Shown: positions 1 to 7,178, counted from the stretch's first letter. The stretch is DNA of 10,579 bases from Anaerolineales bacterium (GCA_026415275.1 JAOAHK010000046.1:1-10579); one strand, 5' to 3'. Program-made: numbers and translations. The notes: generated from the sequence alone by a model not told the origin.

Positions 1-600
1 GGCATACTTAGCTTCCAGAGCACGCGCAACATCTACGTAACGGGCATAATCAGGGAAGGCAGAGTTCATGGGCAGGAACTTGGGCACTGCCAACCCGCCA
101 TAGATTTCCTGAACAATGTAATTGCGGTCAACTAGCATGTTGATCGCTTCACGGATTTCAGGGTCGCCAAAGGGGTTGAGTCTCCCATCGGCAAACTTCA
201 AGACCGGGTTAAAGGTCAGCTCCACATAGGTACCGAAGGCGTTGTAGTAACGCAATTTAGGGTCATCTTTGACGGTATTGAAATTCGCCGGGTTGGACAC
301 CGTCTCGGCAAAGAGATCCAATTGACCCGCTTGCAATTGCGCGATTGCCGCATCAGGCGAGTCGATGCTGGTAAACACAACCGAGTCAATCAATGCACCT
401 TGCCGAGGAATGGGAGTGGGCGTTGGCTCGGGTGTCGGGGTCGGCTCAGGGGGAGCTTCGGTTTCAGCCGGTGGCTGGGTTTCCGCCGCTGGGGGCTGGG
501 TGGCTTCGGGTGTTGGCGTTGCCTGCGGAGCGCAAGCAGCTAACACCAAGCTCAGCACCATGAGAAATCCTAGAAATTGAAATAGACGAGTTTTAAGCAT
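1..600 (-). CDS. ABC transporter solute-binding lipoprotein (family 5 type), partial: 3' end beyond the window
   Basis: The frame is open from the start codon at 598-600 to the window edge, giving 200 residues of a longer protein. Residues 1-22 are a lipoprotein signal peptide (basic start, then FLMVLSLVLAAC) with Cys23 as lipidation site. Residues 24-66 are a flexible linker with repeated TPTP and PPAE units, typical of a membrane-anchored binding protein. From residue 73 the sequence matches the middle of peptide-binding proteins of the SBP_bac_5 family: DAAIAQLQAGQLDLF at 83-97, and DPEIREAINMLVDRNYI at 146-162, which is followed by the GGLAVPKFLP segment. A GGAGGAG ribosome site lies 4 bases upstream. 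The usual N-terminal lobe of about 230 residues is missing between linker and middle block, unlike the neighbour at 3242-5059. It probably heads a second peptide or solute uptake operon. Family is fairly certain; substrate is unknown. Confidence 0.9.
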   Translation of the reverse strand, partial: MLKTRLFQFLGFLMVLSLVLAACAPQATPTPEATQPPAAETQPPAETEAPPEPTPTPEPTPTPIPRQGALIDSVVFTSIDSPDAAIAQLQAGQLDLFAETVSNPANFNTVKDDPKLRYYNAFGTYVELTFNPVLKFADGRLNPFGDPEIREAINMLVDRNYIVQEIYGGLAVPKFLPMNSAFPDYARYVDVARALEAKYA

Positions 601-672
601 ATTCTCCTCCAAGTAAGATTAGGTTATGGTACTTACAGGGAAATTGTAAGAAAGCCAGTATTTGTTCTGCTT
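601..672 (-). other. Leader of the lipoprotein gene at 1-600
   Basis: This is the untranslated stretch between the start codon and the upstream consensus Shine-Dalgarno element. It contains the working ribosome site (GGAGGAG, reading on the minus strand, at 604-610) and a small inverted repeat, CTTACA at 632-637 with TGTAAG at 645-650 around a 7-base loop. The stem is short and AT-rich, so it may not be functional. Confidence 0.5.
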
Positions 673-682
673 TCACCTCCTT
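673..682 (-). promoter_or_regulatory. Orphan consensus Shine-Dalgarno (AAGGAGGTGA), possible STAB-SD
   Basis: The minus strand reads AAGGAGGTGA, fully complementary to the 3' end of bacterial 16S rRNA, yet it lies 72 bases upstream of the lipoprotein start and has no start codon at a normal distance. The gene already has its own GGAGGAG site. A matching element sits in the leader of the other lipoprotein gene (5148-5158). Upstream Shine-Dalgarno elements of this type are known to bind 30S subunits and stabilise mRNA in Bacillus (the STAB-SD of cry3A); that role here is inferred. Confidence 0.45.
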
Positions 683-701
683 CACTAATTCAATCTATGA
701 T

Positions 702-714
702 TTGTCATTGACAA
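702..714. promoter_or_regulatory. Perfect 13-base palindrome, possible operator
   Basis: TTGTCA and TGACAA are arranged as a perfect inverted repeat around one base. It lies in the AT-rich stretch between the candidate promoter at 739-767 and the orphan Shine-Dalgarno, where a repressor or activator of the downstream lipoprotein gene could bind. No regulator gene is in the window, and a 6-1-6 palindrome can arise by chance. Confidence 0.25.
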
Positions 715-738
715 TTCAGCTCTGGCTAAATTAATATT

Positions 739-767
739 ACCATAAAAATCTTAATTCTGACTGACAA
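739..767 (-). promoter_or_regulatory. Candidate sigma-70 promoter for the lipoprotein gene at 1-600
   Basis: On the minus strand a -35 box TTGTCA (762-767, five of six consensus bases) is separated by 17 bases from a -10 box TATGGT (739-744, four of six). Transcription would start near 732, giving a leader of about 130 bases that includes the orphan Shine-Dalgarno and the palindrome. The -10 match is moderate and the region is AT-rich, so other starts are possible. Confidence 0.35.
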
Positions 768-1018
768 GAGTAAAAAGTTGCAAAGATATCTCTTTTGGGT
801 TGAGACTCTCTCGTTATAGAAATGCACTTGCTCATCTTATCTTTTCGAGTTAAGCAAGATACCCTATAGACTCCTCAGTTGTTATGTTCTTCTGGAATGA
901 CACTGGAAGGCATTACCAAGTTTCTCTAGAGTGACATAACCGCGTCAAGGATTTAGTCAGGTCAATATGGGTATTTATGCTGATCGGGGAAGACGATCAA
1001 AGGTCACGCATTGACCCT
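768..1018. other. Non-coding gap between two transporter operons
   Basis: I see no open frame of useful length and no RNA gene that I can recognise. It contains only a weak inverted repeat, GGTCA at 1002-1006 and TGACC at 1012-1016, plus several scattered GTCA words. It separates the terminator of one opp-type operon from the promoter of the next. Confidence 0.5.
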
Positions 1019-1060
1019 AAAAAAACAAGCAGACCTAAGATAATGGTCTGCTTGTTTTTT
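1019..1060 (-). terminator. Intrinsic terminator of the opp operon (potentially bidirectional)
   Basis: ACAAGCAGACC (1025-1035) and its exact complement (1045-1055) form an 11-bp stem around a 9-base loop. The stem is flanked by seven A at 1019-1025 and six T at 1055-1060, so the minus-strand transcript has a U-run directly after the hairpin. It begins 10 bases after the oppC stop codon. The structure is symmetrical and could also stop plus-strand transcription, although no plus-strand gene approaches it. Confidence 0.92.
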
Positions 1061-1070
1061 GCGCCAAATA

Positions 1071-2099
1071 TTACTGTGTTCCTCTCAAGCGTGGATCGAG
1101 GGCATCTCGCAGACCATCGCCAAGAAAGTTGAAGGCGAACATGGTAATCGCCAACGCTAAAGCTGGGAAAACAGTTTGATTAGGGTAGGTGCGGATAACC
1201 TGCGCTCCATCGGCAATCATGGAACCCCACGAGGGGGTTGGAGGATTGACGCCCAAACCAATAAAAGATAAGAAAGCCTCTGTGGATATATAACCTGGAA
1301 TTGCTAGGGTCTCCGCCACAACCAAGGGTCCGATGATATTGGGCAAAATATGGCGGAACATAATGCGCAAGTTCGAAGCTCCGATCGTACGGGCAGCTTC
1401 AATAAACTCTTTTTCTCGCACAGAAAGAACTTGTCCACGCGTCAAGCGCGCCATGGTCTCCCAAGCTGTCAATCCGATACCGATAAAAATAAACAGCATC
1501 CCGCCGAGACGGGCGTCTAACTGGCTCACAGCATAAGCAAAGGTGCCAGGTTCTATTTTTGTCAAGGTTGAACGGAAGAAAGCCAAGAGTAAAATGATAA
1601 ACAGCAATCCCGGAAACGCATACAACACATCTACGATGCGCATCATGATATTATCCACCCGGCCGCCAAAATATCCAGAGATGCTGCCATAAATCGTCCC
1701 GATAATCAAGCTAATCAGAGGGCCGATAAAAGCAACGGTTAAGGAGACGCGTGCTCCATAGACAATGCGGCTAAACAAATCTCTACCGACATAATCAGCG
1801 CCAAAAACATAATCATTTGAAATCCGCGCATAGGGCTTCATGGTTGGAAAAATACTCAATAACCAAGCTGGAACTGTATTTTGATCGTTTAGCACTTGTT
1901 TCTCATAGCTGCGCGGAGCAATTTGCGGGGCAAAAACAGCCATGATGATCAAAACAATCACAATTGTTCCGCCAATCACAGCGGCGCGATTGCGGATCAA
2001 ACGGCGAAAGGCATCCACCCAAAGATTTTCTCTCTTCTGGGTTAGGGGCATTCCTCCAGCTAAAGCTTTTTCTTTCAATCGAATAGTTTCTTGAGACAT
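1071..2099 (-). CDS. oppC: Oligopeptide ABC transporter permease, OppC/DppC type
   Basis: This 342-residue inner-membrane protein should pair with OppB to form the peptide channel. The N-terminal cytoplasmic segment (about 1-40) is of the OppC_N kind, followed by a first membrane helix near 41-58 and about five more (around 118-140, 155-175, 200-218, 258-280, 308-328). The cytoplasmic loop that docks on the ATPase carries the EAA motif (EAARTIG, 234-240), then FRHILPN and the SFIGLGVNPPTPSWG block (278-292) typical of this subfamily. The protein ends DPRLRG, as OppC proteins do. It is about 40 residues longer than E. coli OppC, with extra sequence in periplasmic loops at 66-98 and 176-198. 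The start is supported by GAGGAGG upstream with good spacing. It is the last gene of the operon, 26 bases after oppB and just before a strong terminator. Confidence 0.95.
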   Translation of the reverse strand: MSQETIRLKEKALAGGMPLTQKRENLWVDAFRRLIRNRAAVIGGTIVIVLIIMAVFAPQIAPRSYEKQVLNDQNTVPAWLLSIFPTMKPYARISNDYVFGADYVGRDLFSRIVYGARVSLTVAFIGPLISLIIGTIYGSISGYFGGRVDNIMMRIVDVLYAFPGLLFIILLLAFFRSTLTKIEPGTFAYAVSQLDARLGGMLFIFIGIGLTAWETMARLTRGQVLSVREKEFIEAARTIGASNLRIMFRHILPNIIGPLVVAETLAIPGYISTEAFLSFIGLGVNPPTPSWGSMIADGAQVIRTYPNQTVFPALALAITMFAFNFLGDGLRDALDPRLRGTQ

Positions 2100-2125
2100 T
2101 CAACCTCCTCAGTAGTCTTTACCTA

Positions 2126-3181
2126 CTAGTCATAACGTATGCGTGGGTCTAAGTAAGCATAGACAATATCCACGACCAAATTGGCAATCACTAAGAAGAC
2201 AGCATAGAGCAAAATGGTACCCATGATGACCGGATAATCACGATTGGTAATGCTGGTCACAAAATATTTGCCCATCCCCGGAATACCAAAAACCAATTCG
2301 GTAACAAAGGTGCCTGTTACCAATGCAGCAAACATTGGCCCCAGAATCGTGACAACAGGGATTAGAGAATTCTTTAGCGCATGTCGAGTGATCACTAATC
2401 TTTCCTGCAAACCTTTTGCCCGCGCAGTGCGAATATAATCTTCGCGAATGGTCTGTAATAAACTCGCTCGAGTTAAACGCGCAATCACCGCTGAACTGCC
2501 CAACCCTAACGCAATCGAGGGCATTATCGCAAATCTAAAGTACTCCCATCCCCAATTGGTAGGTAAGAATCCTAGCAGATAGGGAGGTTTTGCTCCCCAT
2601 CCGGTTGGGGGTAACCACTTTAAGGTGACCCCAAAAATCCATATCAAAAGTGGCCCTAAGACGATCACTGGCACAGAAACGCCAAAGATCGCAACACTCA
2701 TGCTGATATAATCAAAAATTGTGTTTTGTTTTAGTGCAGCAATAATTCCTAAGGGCATTCCAATGATCAAAGCAACCAACAGAGCCATCGTGCCAAGCTG
2801 GGCAGAGATGGGTAACTGTTGACGAAAGATGTCGTTCACCGTGCGGCTACGAGAGGAATAAGAGGGTCCGAAATTCATCCAACGCAGCCACACGCCGCCC
2901 ATCTTAGCACTGATTAAGAAATCGTCCTCCAATGTTCCTTTAGGAGGTTGAGTTGTTATGCGAGGAATAAAGACATCATATAAATAATTCAAATATTGCT
3001 TCCAGAGCGGATCGTCCAAATGATAACGTTTTTCTAGATTCGCCATTATTTCGGGGGGTAAAGCTTTCTCACGGTCAAATGGTCCCCCTGGCACAGCGTG
3101 CATTAATCCAAAGGTTATGAACGAGACAACAATTAATACAACGAAGAGATAAATCATCCGGCGGGCAATATAACGGCCCAT
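2126..3181 (-). CDS. oppB: Oligopeptide ABC transporter permease, OppB/DppB type
   Basis: This integral membrane permease is 351 residues long from the preferred start. The N-terminal helix is followed by LPPEIMANLEKRYHLDDP (41-58), close to the corresponding part of E. coli OppB as I recall it. The EAA-type coupling loop is DYIRTARAKG (248-257), followed by TRHALKNSLIPV, and the C-terminus reads YLDPRIRY. An in-frame ATG at 3191-3193 would add four residues, but GGAGG (3187-3191) overlaps those codons and sits five bases before the ATG at 3179-3181, which is therefore the likelier start; the upstream ATG has no ribosome site. Residues about 70-100 form an extra stretch in the first periplasmic loop, absent from E. 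coli OppB (306 residues). It works with OppC, OppD and OppF. Confidence 0.94.
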   Translation of the reverse strand: MGRYIARRMIYLFVVLIVVSFITFGLMHAVPGGPFDREKALPPEIMANLEKRYHLDDPLWKQYLNYLYDVFIPRITTQPPKGTLEDDFLISAKMGGVWLRWMNFGPSYSSRSRTVNDIFRQQLPISAQLGTMALLVALIIGMPLGIIAALKQNTIFDYISMSVAIFGVSVPVIVLGPLLIWIFGVTLKWLPPTGWGAKPPYLLGFLPTNWGWEYFRFAIMPSIALGLGSSAVIARLTRASLLQTIREDYIRTARAKGLQERLVITRHALKNSLIPVVTILGPMFAALVTGTFVTELVFGIPGMGKYFVTSITNRDYPVIMGTILLYAVFLVIANLVVDIVYAYLDPRIRYD

Positions 3182-3197
3182 GCAAACCTCCATAAAG

Positions 3198-3226
3198 GGA
3201 TGGGGAAGGTTTATCCTTCCCCATCC
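3198..3226 (-). promoter_or_regulatory. Intercistronic stem-loop between binding-protein gene and oppB
   Basis: GGATGGGGAAGG (3198-3209) and its exact complement (3215-3226) form a perfect 12-bp, GC-rich stem with a 5-base loop. On the minus-strand mRNA it lies 15 bases after the lipoprotein stop and 16 bases before the oppB start. Only three U follow it, so it is a poor full terminator. Such hairpins after a binding-protein gene are known (for example malE-malF) to protect the upstream message from 3' decay or to lower downstream expression. Confidence 0.8.
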
Positions 3227-3241
3227 TTAGTTATTCAATTC

Positions 3242-5059
3242 TTATTTGGTAATATCCCACTTCTCAATATGCTCTAGACCACCGAGCACGGAGAAGGTGC
3301 GTTGGACATAAGGTTTGGTCACGGTCACGCGGGTGTACCAATAGATGGGAATCATCACCGCATCTTCGTAGACCAAAATCTGCTCCGCTTGGGCGTACAG
3401 CTCGACCCGCTTCTTAGGATCGGTTTCCTTCGCCGCATCTAGCACCAGTTGGTTGAAAGTATCGTTGCTCCAGGAAACACCACCAACACTTCCATCGGTG
3501 TTGGGGTTAGCTGAACCGCCTGGATAGAAGACTTCACGGATGAAGTTATTAGCATCCGGATAGTCTTGGCACCAGCCCAAGCGCCAAATCTGCGGTGTAT
3601 CGGCACCTTTGATGGTCTCAAGATATACCTTCCACTCTTGGTTTACCAACTTGACATTCACACCCAACACATCCTTCCACATCTGCTGAATCGCCTCGGC
3701 AATCTTTTGGTGGCCAGACGAAGTGTTGAACATCAGGGTCAGGTCAAGCTGGTCAGCGGTCAAGCCTTTCTCATCTAGGTAGGATTGAAGTTCGGCTTTG
3801 GCTTTTTCGGGATCATATTTGACACCCAGATCAGGGTGGGTTTCCATCGTCGGAGCGCCTGCCAAACCCGGCCGTGAGAACCATTGCGCTGGTTCTTGCT
3901 CGCCCTTTGTCACGTTGGCAATTAGGCTTTCGCGATCGATCGCCATGGACAAGGCGCGGCGCACGCGGACATCATCCACAACGGGAGCTTTGGTATTAAA
4001 GCCATAGTAGTAAGTACATAGCACCGGAGCGATGGTCAACTCTGCAGAGAGGGTTGGGTCAGCTTTTACGCGATCGATGTCGGCAAGGGGAACACCCGCA
4101 ACATCCAGATTGCCAGCTTCATACTCGGCGAAGGCTGGAGCTTCGTCTAACATCGTCCAGGTTACCTCTTCGATCTTAGCTTCGGGAACCGAGTCTGTGC
4201 CAACCCAGAACGGATTCTTGACCAAGGTGATATAGGAGTCATGCACCCATTCCTTCAGAGTGTAGGGTCCATAACCCTGGAAGAAGCCAGTTTCTGTCCA
4301 GCGATCGCCGCGGGCTTCGGTGCAGTCATCGCCCTCAATTAACCATTTCGGTTGAGCGTGAGCCACCCACATGCCAGCAATGTTCAGATTATAAACCGCC
4401 TGATCGACAAAGGTGATTTCCAATGTGGTCTCATCAAGTGCCTGAACAGCCACCGACTCGGGATCTTCATTTTCACCGGCATTATATTCGGAAGCGCCCT
4501 TGATGGCGAATGCCAAGACATAGGCGTAGTCCGAAGCGGTTGCCGGAGCGAGGGTGCGCAGGATGCCGTACTCGAAATCCATTGCAGTCACTTTGCGCGG
4601 ATTGCCCTCACAATCATTGACCTGGACGACTTCATTGCCGTCGTACTTAACCCAATAGACATCATCGCGCAGCTTGAAGGTTACGGTCTGGGTGCCATCT
4701 TCGTTATTGACCACTTCCCAGGAAGTTGCCATGCCGGGCTCGAGTGCAGTGGTTTCCTCGTTCTGGCGGGTCAACCCAACCGTGGTCAGCTCCACAATCT
4801 GAACGGAAGATGTATCAGTAGAGAGGGCTGGATCGATGGTCGGAATATCGCCAGGGCCCATGTTCAAGCGCAAGGTTTTTGGACCGGCTGGTTGTTCGAC
4901 CGGTTCTGGGGTCACAACCACGACTTGTGGAGTGCCTTGCACCTCCACGATGACGGTCTTGATGACCTCTTGCACCTGAGGTGCCTGAGGTTGGCAGGCA
5001 GCTAAAGCTAGGCTTAGAACCATTAGCACTGCGAGAATAGAATACAGTTTCGTCCTCAT
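3242..5059 (-). CDS. oppA: Oligopeptide-binding lipoprotein of the opp transporter (SBP_bac_5 family)
   Basis: This 605-residue protein captures the substrate outside the membrane and hands it to OppBC. Residues 1-21 are a lipoprotein signal peptide ending LALAAC with Cys22 as lipid anchor, then a Val/Pro/Gln-rich linker to about residue 60. The mature fold follows the SBP_bac_5 order: TLRLNMGPGDIPTIDPALS (62-80), the LEPGMATSWEV and TVTFKLRDDVYW blocks (106-136), VTAMDFEYGILR (157-168), YGPYTLKEW (263-271), then the middle block with FAEYEAGNLDVAG (310-322) and DDVRVRRALSMAIDRESLI (362-380), and a C-terminal lobe to 605. Length is slightly above E. coli OppA because of the linker. The start has a GAGGAG site 8 bases upstream. 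It has its own promoter and a downstream stem-loop, consistent with higher expression than the permease and ATPase subunits. Peptides are the likely substrate; nickel or other solutes bound by relatives cannot be excluded. Confidence 0.93.
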   Translation of the reverse strand: MRTKLYSILAVLMVLSLALAACQPQAPQVQEVIKTVIVEVQGTPQVVVVTPEPVEQPAGPKTLRLNMGPGDIPTIDPALSTDTSSVQIVELTTVGLTRQNEETTALEPGMATSWEVVNNEDGTQTVTFKLRDDVYWVKYDGNEVVQVNDCEGNPRKVTAMDFEYGILRTLAPATASDYAYVLAFAIKGASEYNAGENEDPESVAVQALDETTLEITFVDQAVYNLNIAGMWVAHAQPKWLIEGDDCTEARGDRWTETGFFQGYGPYTLKEWVHDSYITLVKNPFWVGTDSVPEAKIEEVTWTMLDEAPAFAEYEAGNLDVAGVPLADIDRVKADPTLSAELTIAPVLCTYYYGFNTKAPVVDDVRVRRALSMAIDRESLIANVTKGEQEPAQWFSRPGLAGAPTMETHPDLGVKYDPEKAKAELQSYLDEKGLTADQLDLTLMFNTSSGHQKIAEAIQQMWKDVLGVNVKLVNQEWKVYLETIKGADTPQIWRLGWCQDYPDANNFIREVFYPGGSANPNTDGSVGGVSWSNDTFNQLVLDAAKETDPKKRVELYAQAEQILVYEDAVMIPIYWYTRVTVTKPYVQRTFSVLGGLEHIEKWDITK

Positions 5060-5147
5060 ATGTTCTTCTCCTCAAAAAGTAGATTAAGAATATTTTGGGT
5101 CATACAGCATAGGAGCGGGATGTTTGATGTTGATTCTGTTTCGAAAA

Positions 5148-5158
5148 CCACCTCCTTT
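5148..5158 (-). promoter_or_regulatory. Orphan consensus Shine-Dalgarno (AAAGGAGGTGG) at the start of the oppA leader, STAB-SD-like
   Basis: The minus strand reads GAAAGGAGGTGG, containing the exact GAAAGGAGG core described for the cry3A STAB-SD. It is 88 bases upstream of the lipoprotein start codon and would begin about six bases after the transcription start predicted from the -10 box at 5171-5176. The working ribosome site (5068-5073) is separate. Binding of 30S subunits near the 5' end to block decay is the inferred role. Confidence 0.5.
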
Positions 5159-5170
5159 CTAAATCTGTGC

Positions 5171-5179
5171 ATTATAACA
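5171..5179 (-). promoter_or_regulatory. Extended -10 promoter for the binding-protein gene
   Basis: The minus strand reads TGT-TATAAT: a perfect -10 hexamer (5171-5176) with the TGn extension (5177-5179), which can replace a -35 box. No good -35 hexamer is seen 16-18 bases upstream. It lies between the oppF stop (5197) and the lipoprotein start (5059), so oppA-oppB-oppC can be transcribed apart from oppD-oppF. Predicted start near 5164. Confidence 0.6.
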
Positions 5180-5196
5180 CGCTGGGTTTCTTGATA

Positions 5197-6192
5197 TTAC
5201 CCCAACTCGCCGGCAAAATGACAGGCGACAAAGTGTCCGGGTTGGAGTTCACGCCAATCTGGTTTGACTTCACTGCAGATTTCCTTGGCGTATTTGCAAC
5301 GCGTGCGAAAGCGACAACCGGAAGGCGGGTTGACCGGTGAGGGAACATCTCCTTCTAGAATAATGCGCCTTCGTCGTTCCTCCACAAAAGGATCGGGAAT
5401 GGGAACTGCGGAAAGCAACGCTTGGGTATAGGGATGGAGAGGGTTATTATATAACTCATTCCGATCCGCTAATTCCACCAATACTCCTAAGTACATCACT
5501 GCCACGCGATCGCTGATATGGCGCACCATCGAGAGATCATGAGCAATAAATAAGTACGTCAAGCCAAACTGGTGTTGAAGGTCTTCCAGCAGATTTACCA
5601 CTTGGGCTTGAATCGAGACATCCAAAGCAGAAATGGGCTCATCGCAGACGATCAAATCGGGTTGTAAAGCTAAAGCGCGAGCGACCCCAATCCGCTGGCG
5701 CTGACCACCCGAGAATTCGTGAGGATAGCGATTCGAAAAAGCCGGATTTAACCCAACCAACTCCAGTAATTGTTCTACCCGCTCCTGAATGGCTTTGCCC
5801 TTCGCAACGCCATGGATCAGTAAAGGCTCGCCAATAATCTCCCCCACCGTCATGCGTGGATTCAGACTCGCGTACGGGTCTTGGAAAATCATCTGCATCC
5901 GCCGGCGCATTTTGCGCAATTCATTTCCCTTTAGGGTTACTAAATCTACTCCATCAAAAAGAACTTGGCCGGATGTTGGGCGGTAGAGTTGCAAGATGGT
6001 TCTACCCGTAGTCGATTTCCCGCACCCTGACTCGCCGACCAATCCCAAGGTTTCGCCGCGATGGATGTCAAAAGAAATATCGTCCACTGCATGAACTGCA
6101 CCAATCTGCCTTTGAAAGATAATTCCCCGCGTAATCGGAAAATATTTGATTAAGTTACGGACACTGAGTAGGACCCCATCACCTGTGATCAT
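5197..6192 (-). CDS. oppF: Oligopeptide ABC transporter ATP-binding protein, OppF/DppF type
   Basis: This 331-residue cytoplasmic ATPase pairs with OppD to drive peptide import. All nucleotide-binding motifs are intact: Walker [10 protein letters not shown] (53-61), Q-loop IFQDP (Gln104), signature FSGGQRQR (160-167), Walker B LIVCDE (180-185), D-loop SALD and switch His218 in IAHD. The HPYTQALL segment near 255-265 is the oligo_HPY extension specific to this family. A C-terminal cluster, CRFRTRC, then EIC and VACHF, gives four cysteines, the arrangement that binds a [4Fe-4S] cluster in studied Dpp/Opp ATPases. The start codon overlaps the oppD stop (ATGA), and GGAGGGG inside oppD serves as ribosome site, so translation is probably coupled. 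Calling it OppF rather than DppF rests on its second position and OppF-like sequence. Confidence 0.93.
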   Translation of the reverse strand: MITGDGVLLSVRNLIKYFPITRGIIFQRQIGAVHAVDDISFDIHRGETLGLVGESGCGKSTTGRTILQLYRPTSGQVLFDGVDLVTLKGNELRKMRRRMQMIFQDPYASLNPRMTVGEIIGEPLLIHGVAKGKAIQERVEQLLELVGLNPAFSNRYPHEFSGGQRQRIGVARALALQPDLIVCDEPISALDVSIQAQVVNLLEDLQHQFGLTYLFIAHDLSMVRHISDRVAVMYLGVLVELADRNELYNNPLHPYTQALLSAVPIPDPFVEERRRRIILEGDVPSPVNPPSGCRFRTRCKYAKEICSEVKPDWRELQPGHFVACHFAGELG

Positions 6193-7178
6193 CTTGGCTT
6201 CCCCTCCTCTACATTATACCAACAGGCAACTGTGTGACCGCTGTCAATTTTTTCTAGAGAGGGATTCTCGCTCCAGCAGTGGTCAAAAACATATTTACAG
6301 CGCGGGGCAAATGGGCAGTAGGTCGGTTTCTCGTACAGGACGGGAGGTAAACCATCGATGGACTCTAATCGCTTGCGCTGAACCTCATCTAAGCGGGGTA
6401 AGCTTCCGAGAAGACCTATGGTATAGGGATGTTGGGGATGAGCATAGAGTTCTTTGACAGGTGCTTCCTCGATGATATACCCTCCGTACATCACCGCCAC
6501 CCGCTGGGCTAAACCGGCAATAATTCCCAAATCATGGGTAATCCAAATAATGGACATATTGATTTCATCCCGCAGCCGCTTGACCAGATCCACAATTTGC
6601 GCTTGAATGGTGACGTCCAGCGCAGTTGTCGGCTCATCTGCAATTAGGACATTGGGGTTGCACGCTAAAGCCATCGCAATCATTACCCGCTGACGCATGC
6701 CTCCCGAAAATTGATGCGGGTAATCGTGGATGCGCTCCTTTGCACGGGGGATGCCAACCATCTCCAACAGTTCAATGACCCGTTGGGTTGCCTCTTTCTT
6801 GCTCATCCCCAGATGAATTTCAAGGGGTTCTGCAACTTGCCGCCCAATCGTCAAGACAGGGTTGAAAGAGGTCATTGGGTCTTGAAAGATCATGCTAATT
6901 TGTGCACCGCGGATATGGCGGATCTCATCCTCGCTCATTTGAAGTAGATCTTTTCCCCAAAACAACGCCTTGCCAGCGGTTACCTTTCCTGGAGGAGACG
7001 GGATTAAGTGAAGCATTGATAACACGGTAACACTTTTCCCGCAGCCGCTCTCCCCAACGACGCCAAGTGTTTCTCCCTCATTGAGGTAAAAAGATACTCC
7101 ATTTACAGCATAAACAGTTCCATTTGAGGTTTTAAATTGGGTCTCCAACCCTTGGACATCAAGAATTGCATCTGCCAT
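6189..7178 (-). CDS. oppD: Oligopeptide ABC transporter ATP-binding protein, OppD/DppD type
   Basis: This 329-residue ATPase is the first gene of the transporter cluster and partner of OppF. Motifs are complete: Walker [10 protein letters not shown] (42-50), Q-loop IFQDP (Gln99), signature FSGGMRQR (157-164), Walker B VLIADE (177-182), D-loop TTALD (184-188) and switch His215 in ITHD. The [10 protein letters not shown] block is the oligo_HPY extension. The C-terminal cysteines (CPFAPRC, DHC, VACWY) repeat the four-Cys arrangement of OppF, consistent with a [4Fe-4S] site. FSGGMRQR with [10 protein letters not shown] is typical of the D rather than the F subunit. An AGGA site 8 bases upstream supports the start. 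An extended -10 promoter lies just upstream, and the stop overlaps the oppF start. Confidence 0.94.
   Translation of the reverse strand: MADAILDVQGLETQFKTSNGTVYAVNGVSFYLNEGETLGVVGESGCGKSVTVLSMLHLIPSPPGKVTAGKALFWGKDLLQMSEDEIRHIRGAQISMIFQDPMTSFNPVLTIGRQVAEPLEIHLGMSKKEATQRVIELLEMVGIPRAKERIHDYPHQFSGGMRQRVMIAMALACNPNVLIADEPTTALDVTIQAQIVDLVKRLRDEINMSIIWITHDLGIIAGLAQRVAVMYGGYIIEEAPVKELYAHPQHPYTIGLLGSLPRLDEVQRKRLESIDGLPPVLYEKPTYCPFAPRCKYVFDHCWSENPSLEKIDSGHTVACWYNVEEGKPR

Noticed and set aside
593..676. A 27-residue GTG frame in the leader of the lipoprotein gene at 1-600, overlapping its start.
   Set aside because: The GTG is part of the AAGGAGGTGA element with no spacing, and the peptide has no recognisable features.
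1002..1016. Inverted repeat GGTCA/TGACC as an operator or attachment site.
   Set aside because: Five-base arms with a 5-base spacer are common by chance, and no promoter or integrase is next to it.
4352..5005. A 217-codon plus-strand open frame.
   Set aside because: It lies wholly inside oppA on the opposite strand, whose signal peptide, lipobox and SBP_bac_5 blocks are clear; the antisense protein has no recognisable domain.
5056..5172. A 38-codon leader frame on the minus strand ending with its TGA overlapping the oppA start codon.
   Set aside because: Its ATG lies inside the -10 hexamer, so it would not be transcribed from that promoter, and the GTG at 5149-5151 touches the Shine-Dalgarno with no spacing. 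The peptide shows no family features and a frame this long is expected by chance.
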